5,059 bases of DNA from an uncultured Candidatus Saccharibacteria bacterium (GTDB lineage: Bacteria; Patescibacteriota; Saccharimonadia; Saccharimonadales; Saccharimonadaceae), in contig CANEKB010000077.1 in assembly GCA_947427985.1 (NCBI GenBank), positions 1-5,059 of the forward strand, in the 5' to 3' direction. The notes below the pieces were generated by a model that saw nothing but the letters and a program-made list of their open reading frames with translations, ran no database searches and had not been told where the DNA came from. Both the position numbers and the translations under genes were made by a program. Position 1 is the first letter of the stretch. Each line of letters starts with the position of its first letter. Positions 1 through 3,973 of the stretch are shown piece by piece.

Positions 1-157
1 CTTCCATTTCGATGAAACGGCTCTTCCGGCGCGGGTTGATGATATAAACCGGCTGCACAGTCTCCCCGTTGCGTAGCATTTCTAAGATCATATAGGTCGA
101 ATCCCAACCGCTTGTCCAGAGGACATTGCGAATTCTATTGGGGTTATCACTTTTCAT
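1..157 (-). CDS. PP-loop ATPase family protein, N-terminal fragment (QueC/ExsB-like)
   Basis: Only the first 52 codons are present; the rest lies beyond the left edge. The translation begins MKSDNPNRIRNVLWTSGWDS and continues TYMILEMLRNG, then VQPVYIINPRRKSR. The stretch at residues 13-21 (LWTSGWDST) is a PP-loop of the SGGxDS type, the pyrophosphate-binding motif of ATPases that adenylate their substrate; here the first Ser-Gly is Thr-Ser and the variable residue is Trp. Strand-loop-helix followed by a second strand (VQPVYII) is the expected Rossmann-like start of this fold. Proteins with a GWDST loop are often annotated as 7-cyano-7-deazaguanine synthase-like, but the fragment is too short to assign a substrate, so queuosine synthesis is only a possibility. 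The ATG at 157 is chosen because a TATAAT box lies just upstream. There is no Shine-Dalgarno sequence, so the mRNA is probably leaderless. The gene is divergent from the protease gene. Confidence 0.75.
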   Translation of the reverse strand, partial: MKSDNPNRIRNVLWTSGWDSTYMILEMLRNGETVQPVYIINPRRKSRFIEME

Positions 158-174
158 GGCTTCATTATACCATA
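158..174 (-). promoter_or_regulatory. Extended -10 promoter of the PP-loop gene
   Basis: On the minus strand a perfect TATAAT (164-169) is preceded by TG plus one base, giving TGGTATAAT. Six bases (GAAGCC) separate it from the ATG, so transcription should start at or next to the A of the start codon. No -35 box is recognisable at 17-18 bases upstream, which fits an extended -10 promoter. The mRNA is predicted to be leaderless. Confidence 0.65.
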
Positions 175-197
175 GGCTACCAGGCTTAGCTACTCTA

Positions 198-226
198 TTG
201 ACAGATTAGGAAAAGTGTGCTAATAT
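198..226 (+). promoter_or_regulatory. Sigma70-type promoter of the protease gene
   Basis: A perfect -35 box TTGACA (198-203) is followed by a 17-base spacer and a -10 box TAATAT (221-226), itself preceded by TGC as an extended -10. The predicted transcription start is near 233, leaving a leader of about 27 bases before the ATG at 260. The promoter is divergent from that of the PP-loop gene, with under 40 bases between the core elements. Confidence 0.75.
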
Positions 227-259
227 GGGAATATACCAATCATTTTGGAATTGTTTTTC

Positions 260-802
260 ATGAATAAAAAATCTAATCATAACCAAACTTTGCCGGCTGA
301 TGCTAGCTCAAAATTGACGACCCCCATTATTGGGCCATCGGTCTATATTTCCGTAGCTCATCGCGATAATGTTCCTGCCAAAATTGACACTGGCGCTGAA
401 GCTTCTTCAATCTGGGCTTCCAATGTTCGCGTTGGTAAAGATGGTCTGCTTAGGTTTTCTCTTTTTGGCCCAGACAGCCCTTTCTATAATGGAAAAGTTA
501 TCAAGCGTAAGGACTACAAAGTCATGGTTGTCCGTAGCGCTATGGGTCAGGAGCAAATGCGCTATCGTGTCCATCTGCCTATTAAGATCAACGGTCGCAA
601 GATTAATGTTCTTTTCTCGCTTTCCGATCGTAGCCGCAACAGCTTCCCGATCTTGATTGGACGTCGCACGCTCCAAGGTAAGTTTGTTGTCGATGTCTCT
701 TTACCGGACGTGGAATTCGAGTTTAAGCCAAAGCAAAAACTCGACCTTGAGCAATTCAAGAAAGATCCCTACGAATTTCACAAAACTTATATGCAAAATT
801 AA
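260..802 (+). CDS. RimB-like retropepsin protease (PF05618, formerly 'ATP-dependent zinc protease')
   Basis: This 180-residue protein matches the small family found beside RimK-type ATP-grasp ligases. Visible marks are the active-site strand AKIDTGAEASSIWAS (residues 40-54, putative catalytic Asp43), a central RYRVHLPIKINGRKINVLF segment (101-119), the SDRSRN turn (122-127) and the family's closing motif FPILIGRRTLQGKFVVDVS (129-147). The DTGA core resembles retropepsin aspartic proteases, and I recall structural work supporting that over the old zinc-protease name. There is no signal peptide, so it should act in the cytoplasm. By analogy with RimB of the RimABK system it probably removes or trims glutamates added by the RimK encoded 141 bases downstream. 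ATG260 is preferred to an in-frame TTG at 245 because family similarity starts later and the leader is short; the only Shine-Dalgarno-like sequence is a weak TTTGGAA. The Glu-Ala after DTGA, where the family usually has Arg/Lys-Thr, is a small deviation. Confidence 0.88.
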   Translation: MNKKSNHNQTLPADASSKLTTPIIGPSVYISVAHRDNVPAKIDTGAEASSIWASNVRVGKDGLLRFSLFGPDSPFYNGKVIKRKDYKVMVVRSAMGQEQMRYRVHLPIKINGRKINVLFSLSDRSRNSFPILIGRRTLQGKFVVDVSLPDVEFEFKPKQKLDLEQFKKDPYEFHKTYMQN

Positions 803-810
803 ACCCAGCT

Positions 811-857
811 GCTATTACACGCGTCCTTCCTTCAGCTCGTGTTAGCTGCCTGTATTT
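811..857 (+). terminator. Weak hairpin after the protease gene, possible partial terminator
   Basis: GCTA (811-814) and ACACG (817-821) can pair with CGTGT (838-842) and TAGC (843-846), giving nine pairs with a TT bulge and a 16-base loop. A short T-rich stretch (TATTTT) follows a few bases later. The stem is interrupted and the loop large, so efficient termination is doubtful and some read-through into rimK is likely. Confidence 0.25.
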
Positions 858-896
858 TCTAGTGCCCTTGGGTTCTTAGGCAAGGAGACGTTTTCT

Positions 897-947
897 ATGG
901 AAAACCTATTGACAAAACGCTTAAGGTGTGATATCATAGAGCAATGA
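897..947 (+). CDS. Putative 16-codon leader ORF overlapping the rimK start
   Basis: A consensus-like AAGGAGA (882-888) sits with nine bases between AGGAG and the ATG at 897. The frame reads MENLLTKRLRCDIIEQ and stops at TGA 945-947, which overlaps the rimK ATG (944-946) in the classic ATGA arrangement of translationally coupled genes. The peptide has no run of a single amino acid that would suggest a classical attenuator and resembles nothing I recognise. It may instead be a ribosome-delivery ORF that lets rimK, which lacks its own Shine-Dalgarno sequence, be translated from read-through transcripts starting at the protease promoter. The rimK promoter lies inside this ORF, so any transcript from that promoter would skip it. 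The ORF is too short to exclude chance. Confidence 0.4.
   Translation: MENLLTKRLRCDIIEQ
909..943 (+). promoter_or_regulatory. Promoter for a leaderless rimK mRNA
   Basis: A perfect TTGACA (909-914), a 17-base spacer and TATCAT (932-937) preceded by TGA form an extended -10 promoter. Exactly six bases separate the -10 box from the rimK ATG at 944, so the transcript should begin at the start codon. The same six-base distance occurs at the PP-loop gene at the left edge. Confidence 0.75.
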
Positions 948-1852
948 AGATCGCAATTTTATCGAATGGTAACGCGAACTACTCCACGAAACGCCTTGTT
1001 GAAGAGGCTGAGCGACGTGGTCACAAGGTTCGGGTTGTTAAGTATAAGAACTGTTATCTCTCCCTTGACGAGAAGCACCCAAGCGTGCATTATCGCGGGA
1101 AGATTCTTTCCGGCTTTGATGCGATTATGCCCCGGATTTCTAATAATATGACACGTTACGGCTGTGCTGTGGTGCGCCAATTCGAGATGCAAGGCGTCTG
1201 GACGGCGTCGAGTTCGATTGCAATCACGCGGGCGCGTGACAAGTTGCGTTCACAGCAAATCTTGACAAAGGCCGGTATCGATACCCCGAAGACTCTGGTT
1301 TCGCGCAATACGACCGATATCGACGATCTTTTGGAGCAAATCGGTCTCCCGGTTATTATTAAGCTCGCTTCCGGTACGCATGGTAACGGTGTAGTTCTTG
1401 CTGAGACTAAGAAGGCGGCTAAATCCGCTCTTCAGGCTTTCTACCTCTATAACGAAGACGGCACTAATATCCTCTTGCAAGAATATGTTAAAGAATCAGC
1501 TGGTACGGACATCCGTGCTTTTGTAGTCGGTTCGCGCGTTGTCGCTAGTATGAAGCGTCAGTCGCTTGACGACGATTTTCGTAGTAACCTGCATAAGGGC
1601 GGCGAGGGAACGAGTGTTAAGCTTACTGCAGAAGAAAGTCGTATCGCCGTTAAAGCGGCAAAGGCTATGGGTCTCCATATTGCCGGTGTCGACTTAATGC
1701 GTTCGAGTCGTGGGCCACTTGTCCTTGAGGTAAATGCATCGCCAGGCTTTGGCATCGAAAAAGTCACTGGGCGCAATGTTGCCGAGAAGATTATTGATTA
1801 CATTACTCAGAACGCTCCTCGCAAAAATTCCAAAGACCGCGTTGGCGCATAG
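944..1852 (+). CDS. rimK: RimK, ATP-grasp alpha-L-glutamate ligase
   Basis: The 302-residue product is essentially the length of E. coli RimK (300) and resembles it throughout. RimK adds C-terminal glutamates to ribosomal protein S6 and can make poly-alpha-glutamate. The N-terminal preATP-grasp domain begins MKIAILS and includes VHYRGK (48-53), FDAIMPRI (58-65) and RQFEMQG (78-84). RARDKLRS (96-103) marks the ATP-grasp region. Expected ATP and metal contacts are VIIK (137-140), the glycine loop SGTHGNGVVLAET (143-155), LLQEYVKE (177-184), DIRAFVVG (189-196), DFRSNLHKGG (211-220), GVD (248-250) and EVNASPGFGIEKVTG (262-276). The usual EVNASPGLEGIEKTTG is one residue longer, a minor variation. 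The tail is short and basic. It probably works with the upstream retropepsin-like protease. The S6 target is inferred from the family; other protein C termini are possible. The start is fixed by the match to E. coli and by the promoter. Confidence 0.95.
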   Translation: MKIAILSNGNANYSTKRLVEEAERRGHKVRVVKYKNCYLSLDEKHPSVHYRGKILSGFDAIMPRISNNMTRYGCAVVRQFEMQGVWTASSSIAITRARDKLRSQQILTKAGIDTPKTLVSRNTTDIDDLLEQIGLPVIIKLASGTHGNGVVLAETKKAAKSALQAFYLYNEDGTNILLQEYVKESAGTDIRAFVVGSRVVASMKRQSLDDDFRSNLHKGGEGTSVKLTAEESRIAVKAAKAMGLHIAGVDLMRSSRGPLVLEVNASPGFGIEKVTGRNVAEKIIDYITQNAPRKNSKDRVGA

Positions 1853-1863
1853 ACGAATTTTCT

Positions 1864-1883
1864 ATTATAACAAGCGTTATAAT
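1864..1883 (+). repeat. Perfect 8-bp inverted repeat after rimK
   Basis: ATTATAAC (1864-1871) and GTTATAAT (1876-1883) are perfect reverse complements around AAGC. The right arm contains TATAAT and shares its last three bases with the first arm of the terminator stem, so both hairpins cannot form fully at once. Its role is unknown; it could be a weak alternative structure or chance in AT-rich DNA. Confidence 0.55.
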
Positions 1884-1914
1884 GGCTCAAGTCGCTCGAC
1901 CTGAGCCATTTTTT
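1881..1914 (+). terminator. Intrinsic terminator of rimK
   Basis: AATGGCTCA (1881-1889) pairs perfectly with TGAGCCATT (1902-1910). After an A-C mismatch, GTC and GAC extend the stem around a GCTC loop. A run of six T (1909-1914) follows. This is a standard rho-independent terminator 28 bases after the rimK stop, ending the protease-rimK block. Confidence 0.88.
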
Positions 1915-1942
1915 GCTGAAATTTGCCAATTTATGCTACAAT
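1913..1942 (+). promoter_or_regulatory. Promoter of the LPNTG surface-protein gene
   Basis: TACAAT (1937-1942) is preceded by TGC as an extended -10 box. The best -35 match is TTGCTG (1913-1918) with an 18-base spacer, only half matching the consensus and touching the end of the upstream terminator's T run. Transcription should start near 1949, giving an A-rich, G-poor leader of about 44 bases with three CTAAAA copies (1957, 1969, 1975). That leader would be unstructured, and its only ribosome-binding hint is AGAAAG (1981-1986). Confidence 0.55.
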
Positions 1943-1993
1943 AGAGCTAAAGCTTACTAAAATCAACACTAAAACTAAAAAGAAAGCACAAAT

Positions 1994-3766
1994 ATGGCAA
2001 AAAAGCGCGCAAAAAGTTATCATTTGGCCATTCTCGCTCTGATTATGGCGCTTGGGGTTGCAACTCCATCGGTTGTTTATCTTATCACGGTAGGTAACGC
2101 AGCCCTAGCCTCAGAACAAACCGAAACTACGCCAGAAATTGGCGGCTCAGACTCTACTTCGGAAGGGGGTGATGCCACCGAAGAGACTGAAGGTGAAGGG
2201 TCTGAAACCGAAGATGGTCTAGGCGAGCTGAAAGAGGGGGAAGTTCGACCGGCTGATACGGAAGAATTCCAAGCGGCCCTAAGTAACGCTATTGCTGGGA
2301 AAAACGTCAGTCTTATTACGTTGACTCAAGATATCAAGGGCTCAGCTAACTTTGTCTTTGATCGCCCGACCGACCAACCACTCGTGCTAGATCTGAACAA
2401 TCATAATATTGAAGTTGATAGTGAGGGTGTCCGGGTGCTCGATATTTATCGTGGCAATCTCGAAATCACTGGTACCGGTACGATTTATGCGAGCAATAGT
2501 GACGGGATTGCGATACGGGTTTATGGCTCGGACGACTCTAACGTCACCAATAATACAACTCTGACTATTCGTCGCGACGTGACTCTCCGCGCTACTTCTA
2601 CCTCCTACGCTTATGGGCTGTTCGTTTCGCATAAAAATAATCATGCTTATGGCGTCAATATTGATTTCAAAGGTGAGATTGACGGATTTAACGGGATCAC
2701 GGTTAATGGCAATATCCAGGATCAAACTAATGCCCCGGTTATTAAGCTTGATGGTGCTAGGATTCAGACACGGACCCGTGGCACCGCTGTCTATGCAGCT
2801 GGGTACGCCGACTGGCAGATTAACGGCACGCATATTAGCGCAGATACCGGTATCGGCATGAAAGCCGGGAAGTTTGTTCTCGACGGCGATACGAGGATTA
2901 CAGCTAATGGTGAAAAGACCGCTGTCACGCCAGGGAATGATGGTATCGACGAAAGCGGTGCGGTTTTCCAGATCGAGGATAATGCTGGGGTTTATGCCGG
3001 TAATATTGAAATAACTATTAATAATGGTAATTATCATAGTAACTATGGCGATGTCTTTTATGAGTATGGTGCAGTAGCTCGTGAAGCTAATCCTAGCGCG
3101 CTTAAGTCTCTGACGATTAACTCCGGTAGTTTCAGTGCTGGTGCCGGCAAGGTTATCGAAGGTCTTGACCCCGAATCGGTCAGTTTGAAAGGTGGAAGCT
3201 ATAATCCTAAGGTTGATGCGGCTTACCTTACTAGTAGTCAAGAATTTGTTTTTGTGAATGGCAGCTGGGAAATCCGTAATACTACTACGCCGACCCCTGG
3301 TGGCGACGACGGGAAAGACGATCCGACGAATCCGGACGATGGTGATAAGGATGACCAGAAGCCGGATGACTCTACGAAACCTAGTGTCCCGGGTGGTAGC
3401 TTACCGAACACCGGTCTTAATAATGAGATCTACTCGCCACGTGTGGTTTCTGCCGTGAAGAGTGCGGCCGCTGCGATTATCGCGGGCATCCTCGTGGTTG
3501 CGGCGCTCCTCTTACATCGGTTCACTTCGCGGCACCATCTCGAGGAAGAGCCGAAAGCTGCCGGCCGAGGCCGTGGTGCTAGAACCGCTTCGGAAGCCAA
3601 GGCGAGTAAACCAACCAAATCACGCGTTGCCTCAAAATCCTCCACGCGAACGGTCGCGACTCGCTCGAAATCAGCCAAAGTTTCGACGAAGTCTGCCTCG
3701 ACGACTAGCCGTTCGACCGGCTCTCGCGCCAAGTCTACCAAAACTTCCGCAAAATCGAAGCGGTAA
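1994..3766 (+). CDS. Secreted LPNTG-anchored beta-helix surface protein with a long basic cytoplasmic tail
   Basis: The 590-residue protein has five visible parts. (1) A signal peptide at 1-39 with a KKRAK start, a long hydrophobic core and an ALA cleavage site before Ser40. (2) An acidic Glu/Thr/Ser/Gly linker (40-86). (3) A body at about 88-427 with repeated short beta-strand phrases (VLDLNNHNIEV, LEITGTGTIYAS, TLTIRRDVTLRA, SLTINSGSFSA, SLKGGSYN), typical of right-handed parallel beta-helix adhesins or pectate-lyase-like folds; no catalytic residues are recognisable. (4) A Pro/Asp/Lys/Gly spacer ending in LPNTG (470-474). (5) A membrane segment (491-507) followed by 83 residues. From residue 521 to the end there are 21 Lys/Arg, 28 Ser/Thr and one acidic residue, resembling histone-H1-like tails. 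There is no cysteine. It is probably exported and sortase-anchored for contact with a host or other cells. The unusual tail and the 16-residue gap between LPNTG and the membrane segment leave open that it stays membrane-spanning. Confidence 0.85.
   Translation: MAKKRAKSYHLAILALIMALGVATPSVVYLITVGNAALASEQTETTPEIGGSDSTSEGGDATEETEGEGSETEDGLGELKEGEVRPADTEEFQAALSNAIAGKNVSLITLTQDIKGSANFVFDRPTDQPLVLDLNNHNIEVDSEGVRVLDIYRGNLEITGTGTIYASNSDGIAIRVYGSDDSNVTNNTTLTIRRDVTLRATSTSYAYGLFVSHKNNHAYGVNIDFKGEIDGFNGITVNGNIQDQTNAPVIKLDGARIQTRTRGTAVYAAGYADWQINGTHISADTGIGMKAGKFVLDGDTRITANGEKTAVTPGNDGIDESGAVFQIEDNAGVYAGNIEITINNGNYHSNYGDVFYEYGAVAREANPSALKSLTINSGSFSAGAGKVIEGLDPESVSLKGGSYNPKVDAAYLTSSQEFVFVNGSWEIRNTTTPTPGGDDGKDDPTNPDDGDKDDQKPDDSTKPSVPGGSLPNTGLNNEIYSPRVVSAVKSAAAAIIAGILVVAALLLHRFTSRHHLEEEPKAAGRGRGARTASEAKASKPTKSRVASKSSTRTVATRSKSAKVSTKSASTTSRSTGSRAKSTKTSAKSKR
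3401..3763 (+). other. LPNTG sorting signal, membrane segment and basic tail (coding sub-region)
   Basis: LPNTG is encoded at 3401-3415, the hydrophobic segment AAAAIIAGILVVAALLL at 3464-3514 and the tail at 3515-3763. An ordinary sortase signal ends a few basic residues after the membrane segment, whereas this tail runs 83 residues. Its Ser, Thr and Ala codons are mixed, so it is repetitive in protein composition rather than a recent DNA-level expansion. Confidence 0.75.
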
Positions 3767-3783
3767 GCTTAAAATTAGCTTAA

Positions 3784-3815
3784 ATCTCCTCTCTAGCTTC
3801 GGCTAGGGAGGAGAT
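3784..3815 (+). terminator. Stable UUCG hairpin after the surface-protein gene
   Basis: ATCTCCTCTCTAGC (3784-3797) pairs with GCTAGGGAGGAGAT (3802-3815) over 14 pairs, one of them a G-U wobble, closed by the very stable C(UUCG)G tetraloop. It lies 17 bases after the stop codon. No T run follows on either strand, so it may be a non-canonical terminator or a 3'-end-protecting hairpin rather than a textbook intrinsic terminator. Confidence 0.6.
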
Positions 3816-3824
3816 AATCTCTCC

Positions 3825-3852
3825 AATTTATGGATAAATTTGTCAAATTTAT
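3825..3852. repeat. Interlocked AT-rich palindromes, candidate operator
   Basis: AATTTAT (3825-3831) and ATAAATT (3834-3840) form one inverted repeat around GG. ATAAATTTG (3834-3842) and CAAATTTAT (3844-3852) form a second, perfect one around a single T. Three half-sites therefore alternate in orientation. The single-base centre of the second repeat suits protein binding to DNA better than an RNA hairpin. The cluster lies about 55-80 bases upstream of the -35 box of the last gene. Confidence 0.5.
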
Positions 3853-3856
3853 ACTC

Positions 3857-3872
3857 AAAAAACCGGTTTTTT
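3857..3872. repeat. Perfect 16-bp palindrome A6-CCGG-T6
   Basis: Six A, CCGG and six T form an uninterrupted 16-bp palindrome between the AT-rich half-sites and the promoter. A-tracts flanking a GC core suggest a bent protein-binding site. As RNA it would be a weak six-pair hairpin, so termination is unlikely. Confidence 0.5.
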
Positions 3873-3876
3873 AGCC

Positions 3877-3904
3877 ACGAAACCCACATTTTCGTTAGAA
3901 AATG
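3877..3904. repeat. Overlapping inverted repeats abutting the -35 box
   Basis: ACGAAA (3877-3882) and TTTCGT (3890-3895) form one inverted repeat with a 7-base gap. CATTTTC (3887-3893) and GAAAATG (3898-3904) form a second around GTTA. The second ends one base before the -35 box, where a bound regulator could block or recruit RNA polymerase. Confidence 0.45.
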
Positions 3905-3905
3905 C

Positions 3906-3935
3906 TTGACATTTTTTTTTTTTATTGCGTAAAAT
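3906..3935 (+). promoter_or_regulatory. Strong promoter with a T12 spacer, upstream of the helical surface-protein gene
   Basis: A perfect TTGACA (3906-3911) is separated by 18 bases from TAAAAT (3930-3935). Twelve consecutive T (3912-3923) fill most of the spacer. Transcription should start near 3942, giving a leader of about 32 bases. One T fewer would produce the 17-base spacing used by the protease and rimK promoters in this window. Confidence 0.75.
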
Positions 3936-3960
3936 AGACTTAGTTATCATTAAAATTATT

Positions 3961-3966
3961 GAGGAG
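3961..3966 (+). promoter_or_regulatory. Strong Shine-Dalgarno site
   Basis: GAGGAG lies seven bases before the ATG at 3974. It is the only strong ribosome binding site ahead of a large gene in this window and fits high expression of the surface protein. Confidence 0.85.
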
Positions 3967-3973
3967 AACAATA

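Noticed and set aside
245..259. TTG at 245 as start of the protease gene
   Set aside because: ATG260 is in frame, keeps all family motifs and leaves a plausible short leader; the five extra residues have no support.
863..885. CCTTG/CAAGG hairpin upstream of the rimK leader ORF
   Set aside because: Only five pairs with a ten-base loop and no T run directly after it, too weak to call.
1878..1883. TATAAT as an extra promoter after rimK
   Set aside because: There is no -35 or TGn element, and it sits in the arm of an inverted repeat just before a terminator.
2387..3241. 284-codon open frame on the minus strand opposite the beta-helix gene
   Set aside because: It lies wholly inside a convincing secreted protein gene, shows no domain, no promoter or ribosome site, and its length follows from the codon composition of the sense strand.
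3430..3741. 103-codon minus-strand frame opposite the basic tail
   Set aside because: Its composition mirrors the low-complexity tail of the sense protein, and no start signal is seen.
3766..3784. Direct repeat AGCTTAAA at 3766 and 3777
   Set aside because: Eight bases in AT-rich DNA at a stop codon, with no further copies; likely chance.
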